NCBI RefSeq assembly: GCF_000276665.1
Contig: NW_004955402.1
Span: 2,036,741-2,100,740 of the forward strand
DNA: 64,000 nt
Direction of reading: 5' to 3'
Origin: Chinchilla lanigera
Taxonomy: Eukaryota > Chordata > Mammalia > Rodentia > Chinchillidae
Of the stretch, positions 55,623 to 64,000 are shown piece by piece. The position numbers and the translations under genes were made by a program. Below the pieces are notes generated by a model. It worked only from the letters and a program-made list of their open reading frames with translations, was not told the origin of the DNA and ran no database searches. Numbering within the stretch: the first letter of the stretch is position 1; each line of letters begins with the position of its first letter.

Positions 55623-56329
55623 TAAGCTGAGTTCCAAATGCTTCTGCTTCCAGCATGCTTTCTGCCACAGCAGTACACATACATCTCTTCCTTGTATGGC
55701 CTCAGGTTGTGTTGTATCTATAGTTTCAGCTCTCATAGCACCGTTTTGTCTGCATGGATCTTTCTTTGGTTAGGTTTTCTGTCCCTTGAAGGAAAATACT
55801 GTCCGACTCATCTCTGTGTTAGACAGAGAGCGTTTGTGTAAAATGCAGTGAATAAACTACTGGTACATGAGGTAGAGAAGAAATAGCTAGAATAATTTGA
55901 AAATCCTGTACAATCAGAAATGCGTCTTGGGGCAGCTCCTTAGCATGCAATTGCTGCATTTCTACATCTTGAATTTTGGTGCAGGTAGGCATTACTTCAT
56001 GCTCACAGGTAGTTTAGACAAGGGGACAAATATGTCTGCCAACAAAGTAGCACCCAGGCGGGGCCTGCACTTCAGGCCTATGTTTCCAGCTTGCTGTCTC
56101 ATCAGACTGGAGAATTAGACACAGAAAAATGTCCTATTTGAATATAAAAGAGGTTAATAAAGAGTTCAAGCCACACTATGACTCAAATAGGACAAGAAAG
56201 ATTGCCCATGTTTAATGCTGGCACGGGGCATTCTGAGGAAAACTGAGAACCTGAGGAAGAGACTTAGAAAGGCTAAAGGAGTCGAGAATAAGAATAATGA
56301 AAGAAGCACAGAAGTGGCATACCACCGCT
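55623..56329. other. Unassigned DNA
   Basis: No repeat or exon recognised. Confidence 0.4.
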
Positions 56330-58112
56330 GTGAACTATCGCTGAAGGCAATGAAAGACCTAAGTAAGTGGGATGACATCCTGTCTCCATGGATTAAAGCT
56401 ATAGCATTGTTAGGGTGGTTGTACTCATCAAAGTGATCTGCATATTCGACAAATCTCTGTCAAAATACCAACTGCCACTGGGGATATAGCTCAGTAGCAC
56501 AAGCGCCTAACTTGCAAGTGTGAGGTCCTGAGTTCATTTCCCAGTACCAAAAAGAAAAAAAGTCAAAATAAAATACCAACTGCCCATTCTCCCCTTCCCT
56601 TCCCTCCTCTCCATTCTTCTTCCATCTTGACCCCTCCTCCTTTTCCTCTCTCTCTCTCTCTCTCTCTTTACAGAAATTGATGAACTAATCCTAAAATTCA
56701 TGTGAAAAATTCCAAGGTCTCAGAATGGCTAACTTGTTTTTCTGTTTTGGTTTTTTTCAGAATGCCTAATGTGCGGAGGAAAAAAAAGAGGATACACATT
56801 TCCTGCAAAATTTGCTCCAAAGGTACAACAATCAAAACGGGGAATAGGAATGTAAACGACAGAAATAAAGGTCAGTGAGATGGGATAGAATTGGGAATCC
56901 AGAAAGAGACTCTCCTATTTATGTCAATTAAACTTTGACAAGAATGTCAGGAAAATTCAATGGGGAAAAAGCAATCTTTACAACCACCGGTACTGGAACA
57001 ACTGATATCATCTGCCAAAAAGGTGAGGTTTGGTGCCTACCTCACACCACATATAAAAATTAACTACAAATGGATTATAGACCTACATTAAAAAGTGAAA
57101 ATAAAAATTTTTAGAAGAAAATATGGAAGTAAAATTTAATGTCCTTCAATCATTCTTTTCTTAAATAAGACTCCAAAAGCACAAGAGAAAAAAGTTAAAT
57201 TTGATTTCATGAAAATTAATAACATTTGTGCTTCAAAGGAACCAAAGAATAAAGCAAAAATACAACCTAAAGTATTTGCAAACCATATCTCTCATAAAGG
57301 TCTACTATCCAAAATATATAAAGAACTCTTATAATTAAAAAAAAAAAAGACAAATCATTTAAAAGTGGAAAAAACTGTCTGAATGGATATTTTTCTATTT
57401 GCCATGTAGCAGATGTACAATAGTCACTTAGCACATTTTAAAAGATCAGAATCATTAGTTACTAAGGATATGCATTTTAAAACTTTACATCCACTAATAT
57501 CACTAAAATAAAGTGACAAAAAATAACAAGAATTTGTAAAACTGTCAGAACTGACACCTTCTTTCTCTGCTAGTAGGACTGTACCTACTAGCAGACAGAG
57601 ACACTTTGGAACAATTCAGCAGTTATTCAACAGAGTTAAACATCAAGTTATGATATGATCCATTAATCCCATTCCAAGTTCTGTATGCAACAGAATTGGA
57701 AACATCTACACCAAAGTTTGTACAGAATTGTTTCTAACAGCATTACCTATAATATCCAAAATCTTGAAAAACTCCAAATGTCCATCCACTGACAAATCCA
57801 TAAGCAAAATATGGTAGATCCATACAGTGGGATATTACTCAGTCACATAAAGTGGTGAGGTACTGATGCATGCTCTTGCATGTGTGAACCTTGATTATGA
57901 GTGCTCAGTGAAAAAAGCTAGTCACTGAAGTCGAATGTCATAGGATCTTATTTATGTGAAAGGTCCAGAGTAGGTAAGTCATAGAAACAGAAAACTGATT
58001 ATCGGTGGCCAGGGAATGGGGGCAGATAGTGTGGGAAGTAACTGATGATGAGCACTGCGTTTCTTTTGGAGGTAACAAAAATGCTCTAAAATTAGAGGTG
58101 GTGGCTGAGCAT
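56330..58112 (+). repeat. L1 LINE, ORF2 end and 3' UTR
   Basis: Blocks in ORF2 order include AAGACCTAAGTAAGTGGGAT, ACAGAAATTGATGAACTAAT, CATATAAAAATTAACTACAA, CATATCTCTCATAAAGGTCT and ATAAGCAAAATATGGTAGAT (ORF2 end). The 3' UTR follows with TTATTTATGTGAAAGGTCCA and CGGTGGCCAGGGAATGGGGG. It is a 5'-truncated, decayed copy with many stops. An ID (56462-56584) and a pyrimidine expansion with (TC)n (56590-56670) interrupt it. The style fits an older L1M-type family. Confidence 0.8.
56462..56584 (+). mobile_element. ID SINE inserted in the L1, 15-bp target duplication
   Basis: The body is at about 56477-56560 (ACTGGGGATATAGCTCAGTA...GAGTTCATTTCCCAG). AAAATACCAACTGCC at 56462-56476 recurs exactly at 56570-56584. 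Before and after it the L1 ORF2 sequence continues, so the ID is younger than the L1. Confidence 0.93.
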
Positions 58113-59703
58113 CCCTGACTGCATGAGAAATCACAGAAGAGCATGCTTTAAAAGGGTGGCTTTCACAGTCTGAGAACCACGTCTCCATGCAGAGGTTATG
58201 GAAGGGAAGGAAGAGAGAGGCAGCTGACAGATTGTAGGTGAGCAGCAGCCTGTTGAAGGCCTAGTCTGAGGTCAGCACTCTGTTACGAGGAGGTCAGGTG
58301 TTGTTATCTTGTCCATCCCGGGGCTAGAGAACAGAGAAAGCATCCGACGTCCTCATCCTGGTCTCAGTCCCATGGGTGTCCCGTGTGTAATGCTCATGAG
58401 GTTGTGTACTCAGGATTTGCACTCCCCTGTGCTTCACCTCAGTAACGTTTACTTTTTAAAAAATCAAAGGCAGCAGGGTCTTCCCTGGGACTTTCAAAGG
58501 ACACTGCATTTGTGCAATGAGGGGGAATGGCAAGCTTCAACTTAACGTGTCCAAGCTGGAGCCACTATACAGGAAGTGGAGAGAGCACAGGCAAAGGCAG
58601 TAGCTGCCGGGCTGGAGATCCAGAGTGGGAGGTAGGAGAGCGAGCCAGGTACTGCAAGTGAGCAGGAAATGACCGTGTTGTGCTCACCGTGGCATTGTAG
58701 TGCCACTGCAACACTGGTGCCTTTGCTCCAAGCTCCCCCAAGAGCCCAGCATGGAGCTTCCCCTTCCTCATGGGTGAGGAGTGTGGTTCGCGACATATGT
58801 CCATCCTTGGGACCCCCGGTCACCTTTGCCTCCTGTGGGGACAAGTGCGTTTGTGCACCTGGCCAGATGCTGCTCACATAGTGTGCACCAGTGCAGCGGA
58901 AGGCAAGCTGTCTGAAGGGCACAAGGTGCAGAGAATGTGAGAGCTGGGAGCAGAGGCCCTCTTGCACGTTTCACCATGTGAGCACAGGGCGGGAGCCACA
59001 GGGGTAGCTCACGAGCACCAGTGCTGGCGAGCAGAGCCCCTGCTCCTCCCTTCAGGGTCTCACCTGGATTTCAGAGCTGGGGACCAGCCCATGGAGCCTG
59101 GGGGCTTTGCCTGGAGCTCAGCCTCCTGGGGAGGCTTCCCAGAGATGAAGAGCACACTAGGCCTTGGTCAAGTTCGCGTTCAGAAAGTGTTATCCCAGAG
59201 GCACAAATGCAGTGCCAGTGTCTTTCCCAGGGACTTTTAAGACCATGGGAAACCAGAGCTTTAGGACTTGAATCGCTTAGTGATTCTTATCTCCTGGCCT
59301 AGACTTGCCTTCATTTCCCAACTAAAGATCTTTGCACTCTTGACAGAGCCTTACAGACTTCTGACAGCTGGATTTTCTCAAATTAATTCCCCGTAGGGTC
59401 ACTCCGGTGGGTCAGACTCGGGCTCCAGCCATTGCTGACCATTGTCAACCTGAGCAAGGCTCCCTTCTTTCGAGCACACAGGCACAACCCCTGAACAAGC
59501 CCGTTCCTGTCTCCACCAAACCCAGCAATTCTGCTCTGGGTGGCCTGAGACTGCTCTCCCATGTGCTAGCACCTCTGCCATCAAACTCCAAACCAGAAGG
59601 CCTTGACAAGCTGAGCACCGTGCAAACACGGGCCCCCAAATGTTTCGCTTGCCTGGAGAAGGGCCGCAGTAATCAGGTAGAAGTCAGAAAAATATTCAGG
59701 CTA
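58113..59703. other. Unassigned GC-moderate DNA
   Basis: No repeat family recognised. A 141-codon minus frame (58542-58967) and plus frames at 58962-59302 and 59407-59790 overlap others and have no domain. Confidence 0.4.
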
Positions 59704-59787
59704 GGCTGGGGATGGGGCTTAGTGGGACAGCACCAGCCTGGCAAGCTTGCGGTCCTAAGTTTGATTCCCAGTACTAAAAAATCAGGC
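59704..59787 (+). repeat. ID SINE, diverged
   Basis: GGCTGGGGATGGGGCTTAGT, then GCCTGGCAAGCTTGCGGTCC and TTTGATTCCCAGTACT with a short A tail. A-box bases are mutated. Confidence 0.7.
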
Positions 59788-59929
59788 TAAATGGAGAAGA
59801 AAGCACTTTACCTAAACACAGGCTGGAAATGGGACAGGTTGCCAGAGGAGGCAGCGCCTTTGTCAGAGGGGAAACATCTGAGACACCCCGCGAGCACATG
59901 ATATGGCCGCACAGGGCATTAGAACAGTG

Positions 59930-60060
59930 TGAACCTGGACCGTGCCTCATCCGGGCTTGATCTCAGCGCTAGTGCTCAAACAAGCGTGTCGTCTTGAGCA
60001 GATCATTCGACCTCACTGAGGTCTGGGAATCCAGTGTGTTGAGTAGAAATGGTGATGGAG
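59930..60060 (+). repeat. MIR SINE
   Basis: GGGCTTGATCTCAGCGCTAG, TTGAGCAGATCATTCGACCT and GTTGAGTAGAAATGGTGATG follow the sense MIR order. Confidence 0.55.
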
Positions 60061-60439
60061 CATATTTATCCCAGAGGTTTCTGTTGGGGCCAAGTGGGGC
60101 AGACACAGGGGCAGGACACTTAAAACAGCAGAGGGAGCAAGGCAAGAACCCAGACAACACATTAGGGAGCCTATCCCACTACTGTGCCCAAGTTACTATA
60201 CTGTTCTTGATTTCTGAACAGAGCGGGACTTCTGTGGTAAGGCTCTAAGGTCCATTCTGGGACTTAGATCATGAGATCCGCTGTCAACACGGGTGGAGGC
60301 TGGTAAGGGTGTGAGACAATGCTGCAGAGTGAGGAAGGAGGGTGATGGTCAATCCAAGTTTGCCAACTGCTTTGGGTTAAGGAGCACCTAACAGATTAGG
60401 AAAGCACACTCCAGGCCATGGAGGACTGGCCTTGGGGTT

Positions 60440-60658
60440 GTCTCTGGTGCCTGCCCTTTCTTCTTTGGCACTGTTCCCTTCTTTTGCTTTCCACTTGAAC
60501 ATCTTCGCTCCTCCAAGCCCTTTCTCCATGATGTTCCTGCCTGGGAGGGACCAACCATGGACGGAATCCACTGACCCCATGAGCCGAAGAAACTTCTCCT
60601 CCTGTAAATGGTGGGAGGTGTGTACTGTGTCTCAGCAACAAGAAAGGTGACTAACACA
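60440..60658 (+). repeat. MaLR-type LTR 3' part, sense
   Basis: TCTCCATGATGTTCCTGCCT, GGACCAACCATGGACGGAAT, CATGAGCCGAAGAAACTTCT and the end GAAAGGTGACTAACACA are a standard MaLR 3' half. The 5' half (60250-60440) is unclear. Confidence 0.6.
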
Positions 60659-61544
60659 AGGAGTCACTTCATCCAGGACCCACAGGCATATGAAGGAGCC
60701 AGGCTTTCCCTCACCCATGCTGTCGTCCAGGAGGCTTTGAACCCAGAGGTGGGCATGAATCAGTTCTGATTTTGCATAGAGAGCACCCTTTCCAGTCCTT
60801 GTCATGGCTCGGGAAGGTTGTATTTGTAATCCCGTGAAAAATTATTGGAATCCAAGTGGATTAATTTTAATCTACAACGTCTAGTGCAATCCATGGTGAG
60901 AATAAAGACATGAAGGCATATTTGTAGTTATGAGGAGGCAGCGGGTCCTAAGTCCAGTCACAGTGATGGCCACCACCCAGAACAAAGGCATCAACCCAAA
61001 GCTGAACCCAGATTTTATTCATTCATGAAGAAGGGAGTGGCTTGAGGATGAGTGACTGTGAGAGTCTTGGGAAGCAGGTGAGTGTCATGAGCTAGGCTCA
61101 GCAGGAGGCCTGAAATTACCTCTGCAAATGCAGAGAGAAGGCTCTGCAGAATGAGTAATCTGCATAACACAACTGAGATAGCACCTGATGTTTTGGGGTC
61201 ATGCTTTAGCTCTGATGTATAATGTGTGAAGCCCCAGGAAGTCATAGCCTCTATTCCAAGACTCCATCCCAGCTGACAGCGTGGAGCATTGGCTCACACA
61301 TCCCACCTCATCCCAGCTCACTTGTAGGAACAACAGGGGTCAGGAGAAACACACCTGCCATCTCCAAAGACTACCATCAGCACCTCAGCTGGACCAATAT
61401 GCATTGCTTAAAGCCAGTTGAAGGGATAAAGAAAAATCCTAGCCAGTTCTGTGCATATCAATACATGGAAATAGGGCCAGGCTCAGCCAAAATGGAGACA
61501 ATGGCTCCTCTTTCAAGAAGAATCAACTCGGTGGTCCTCCATAG
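60659..61544 (-). other. Unassigned DNA, possibly an antisense ERV LTR
   Basis: This lies beyond the polypurine tract (61545-61560) of an antisense env remnant, so an LTR would be expected. A TTTATT on plus near 61014 could be its polyadenylation signal. No TG...CA limits or second copy were found. Confidence 0.3.
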
Positions 61545-61770
61545 TTCCCCCTTCTCTTTGACGAAGCTGGAGCAGAGTTAGTCATAGTTGTATGGCCTCT
61601 AGTTGGCATCTGGTTGAGAATCTTTTGCAACACACTTTAATAAGGATTATAAACAAGAGAATGAGTACACCAATTCCAGTATAAAACCAAAATTGAGCCT
61701 TGAGGTATGCAAGTGGATTTAGTTGTTTTATAGCATTAGCGAACTTATCCCAGTCTCTAATTTGGTCCTA
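61545..61770 (-). pseudogene. Retroviral envelope C-terminal remnant and polypurine tract
   Basis: On minus, after an in-frame stop at 61769-61771, the frame reads DWDKFANAIK, then a long hydrophobic stretch (FWFYTGIGVLILLFIILI) followed by KVCCKRF, and stops at 61582. This is the layout of an envelope transmembrane subunit: ectodomain tail, membrane anchor, palmitoylation-type cysteines and a short cytoplasmic tail. About 20 bases downstream a purine run (61545-61560 read on minus as CAAAGAGAAGGGGGA) fits the polypurine tract. The rest of env is missing and an upstream stop is present. Retroviral class was not determined. Confidence 0.6.
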
Positions 61771-61922
61771 GGTAGTTCCTCCACACTTCCGAAAACCTAC
61801 TCTGACTACTTTGTGTGTAGGGATCAGTGACTCTTAACATATTATTTTTAAGATAGAATAGTTTTAGCCTTAGTACAAGCCTCAAAATGTGTCTTGAGAA
61901 ATATCCTGGAGAGGTTATAAAA

Positions 61923-62380
61923 TGTTAACTTTTCAGTCCTGACTTTGGCCCAGAATGCTTCTACAAAGACAAAGCACACCTGGGCCCAGATAACCACCTA
62001 TGACCCTGCCTGGGTTGTTCCATCCCTTCCCTGGCCCTAGATAAACATTGTAACCATAAAGGAAATGTATGGTTATCTAAAGGGGGACATACAGAACAGA
62101 CTACAGAAAGTCTATATCATTGTGGTTGGGCTCATGACCAGAGCCTGACCTGGTCACGTGGCACAAGGAAAACAACATGTGGCCAGGGCTACAACATTCC
62201 AATCTGTTACCATGGAAACCAAAAATGTATATAAGCTGTGAACAAAGGCAGGCAGGGGCCCCACGTTCCTGACCTGCTAGTCGGGGATGTGCGGTGACCG
62301 GTCTAAAATTTAATAAACTCTGTTTGTCCTAAACGGAGTTCTTTAGTCTTCTGTGGAATTCAGCCTGTTTGCTGCTACAT
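61923..62380 (+). mobile_element. ERV LTR, sense
   Basis: The segment has a TATA box in ATGTATATAAGCTGTG (about 62226-62241). The polyadenylation signal AATAAACTCTG is near 62311, and a TGTTTGTCC GT-rich element follows. Proposed ends are TGTTAACTTT (61923) and GCTGCTACA (62380). The two signals are about 85 bases apart, as in a compact R region. Target duplications were not found, and it differs from the env-associated element next to it. Confidence 0.55.
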
Positions 62381-62600
62381 GTGGAGATGGAATTAGAAGA
62401 TGAAAGACAGATACAGATTGAAAACTCACCTCAGTGATTGAGGCAGGGAAAGATAAATGGGAAAGAGGAAAAGGAGAGAAATGGGCAAAGACAAGAGACA
62501 CTCCGTGGGAAACTTGGTAACTTTCTGGAAGGCACAAGGGAACTATTGAAGCTATTCAACAGCAAACACTGGAAGAGGGCTACCGTATGGGGGAAAGTAG

Positions 62601-62945
62601 TGGATTAGTCCATTTTACATTGCCATAATCCAATGTCAGGAAAAGGTTACTTTATAAAGAAAAGAGGTTTATTTTGGCTCACAGTTCTAGAGATGAAAAC
62701 TATGGGTCACCTGTGAAGAAAGCTTCCTGCTGGCAGAGGCCTGAGAGAGAAAAAAGGAGTGTGTGGGTGCCCATGTGAGTCTCCCTCCCTCTGCATCTGA
62801 AGCCACCAGGATCCAACCTTTGGGCTTTTACAGAAACAGCCTCACCCAGTCCTAACACATCCCCCAAAGTCCCACCTCTACGCATCACAGTCAGTTAAAT
62901 TTCCATATTTTTAATACATGGCAATGGGCTTTGAATTTCAGCCTG
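62601..62945 (-). repeat. MaLR-type LTR, antisense
   Basis: TGGATTAGTCCATTTTACAT, then AAAGAGGTTTATTTTGGCTC and CCAACCTTTGGGCTTTTACA, follows the mirror of a THE1/MST-like LTR. Right limit approximate. Confidence 0.55.
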
Positions 62946-63051
62946 TCAGTATCCAAGGGACAGTCAGATGATATCGGAAACCTATCAGAGAAAGAACTCT
63001 GAATTTTGCAAGTACAGGGTTTGAGAAGACCTTGAGATAACCAAGTAGAAA

Positions 63052-63404
63052 TGTCATTATGGTTCTAAAGTTTGGACCTGGAATGTCCCTCCAAAGACTT
63101 CGTTGCCAAGGTGGGGTACCAGCCAGCGATGGAAGCTGTGGGAGCTGAGCCAGGTGAAAGGAAGTGAGGTCACACAGGACGTGGCTTCAAAGACAACATC
63201 TGCCCTGCCCCTTCCTGTTTCTCTCTCCCTTCCTGGCTGCCAGGAGGTGAGCAGCTTCCTTACTCACTTCCTCATGCTGCACTGTCAGTGGGGCCAAGAG
63301 GCCACGGGCCGAAGCTCTTCTGACTGAGACAAAACGCAACTTTCCTCCTTGGAAGGTGATTGACTCAGGTATTTCCTCACAGCGACAGAAACCCACCTAA
63401 GCCA
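63052..63404 (+). mobile_element. MaLR-type LTR, sense
   Basis: TGTCATTATGGTTCTAAAGT starts it. GGCTGCCAGGAGGTGAGCAG and AAGGTGATTGACTCAGGTAT follow, then CACAGCGACAGAAACC. No convincing target duplication. The polyadenylation signal AATAAA is lost. Confidence 0.6.
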
Positions 63405-63479
63405 GGCCAGGTCAGCGCACTCCGCAAGGAAGAGCTTTCCCACGGACACTGCCAGGGCACCAAGCCCCAGTGAAACACT

Positions 63480-64000
63480 CGACCTAAGGCCCACGCGCCA
63501 GGGCCACAGAGAGCCGGCAGCGGGCGGCGGCCCCAACTCACGTCACAGGTGTGGATCCATCAGCAGCTGTCGGAAGCCCAGCCTCACATATCTGCACCGG
63601 GAAACAGAAGTCCTGAACATTAGAGACAGCGAGATTGGCTTCTGAGCTGAGAGGAGGCGAGGACCTCTGCTCCCACGTCGCCCTCCTCGCACCTGTCACG
63701 CACGAGTGTGTGAGGTGAGGGACAAGGGTCCAGCGCACCCCCTCCTCAGCTGTCAGGAGGGGCGGGCAAAGGGCTTGACCTCTCATGGCCGGAAATGAGG
63801 AGGGCCCACGGCTGAGGCGGGCGTGGGGAACGTCACCCTGAGCCTGCCTCCCAGCCCCTTTTGGGAGCTGTCGGCGAGGAGCTGGGAGCCGTGCAGCACC
63901 CGTGTCACTGTGTCTCAGCGAACCCAGCTGTAATCACCGGGCCTTCTGCAGCAGGAAGCTGCCCGTCGCAGTGGCCGAGCCCGGTGGACGGCGCTGCGGC
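63480..64000. promoter_or_regulatory. CpG-rich right edge, candidate CpG island
   Basis: About 36 CpG in 520 bp by hand count, at about 62 percent GC, giving an observed/expected ratio near 0.7. The sequence runs off the window. A 50-base segment at 63542-63591 on minus is flanked by an acceptor-like TTTCCCGGTGCAG and a donor GTGAGT, so it could be an exon, but no protein match supports it. A host promoter near the edge is plausible. Confidence 0.4.

Overview
This window is mammalian nuclear DNA, and a rodent fits best. It carries many short tRNA-Ala-derived ID SINEs, several B1/7SL-type SINEs and B1-ID dimers in both orientations. B1 plus ID elements, and especially B1-dID dimers, point to a squirrel-related rodent (Sciuromorpha). 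That species-level guess is inference from repeat families only. Two runs of N (8107-8906 and 30139-30293) show a draft assembly.

I find no host protein-coding gene or exon I can defend. Long open frames exist, but they lie in GC-rich unique DNA, in microsatellites, in N runs or in transposon remnants. None shows a recognisable host domain or splice structure. The window reads as intergenic or intronic DNA. Its right end (about 63480-64000) turns CpG-dense, so a promoter or first exon could lie there or just beyond the edge.

Layout. 1-4600: LTRs of the mammalian MaLR type (two with intact 5-bp target duplications), ID copies and a Tigger-type fragment. 4600-6690: unique DNA with a perfect 15-bp hairpin. 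6690-10090: a mariner remnant next to a decayed gammaretrovirus-like (class I) provirus on the minus strand, with protease, reverse transcriptase and envelope remnants in the right order and an 800-base gap inside. 10090-17100: mostly unique DNA, GC-rich to 12.7 kb. 17115-22930: an unidentified pseudogene-like segment, then a class II (betaretrovirus-like) provirus remnant with a lysine-tRNA-type primer site and a broken gag, itself interrupted by two SINEs. 22930-31400: unique DNA with a small CpG-dense patch, old L2/MIR pieces, a twin-primed L1 with target duplication, a minisatellite collapsed into an assembly gap, and a short retrocopy. 31400-44400: LTR relics, ID copies and a second mariner remnant. 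44400-56300: AT-rich and unique DNA with MaLR, ID and class II LTR copies. 56330-58112: an L1 3' end. 58100-64000: MIR, MaLR and ERV remnants, then the CpG-rich right edge.

There is no cooperating gene system here. What can be read is a history of insertions: SINEs inside ERVs, an ID inside an L1, and paired LTRs of the same families many kilobases apart. The most unusual items are perfect short inverted repeats, a tail-only A-rich insertion with target duplication, and the CpG-dense patches.
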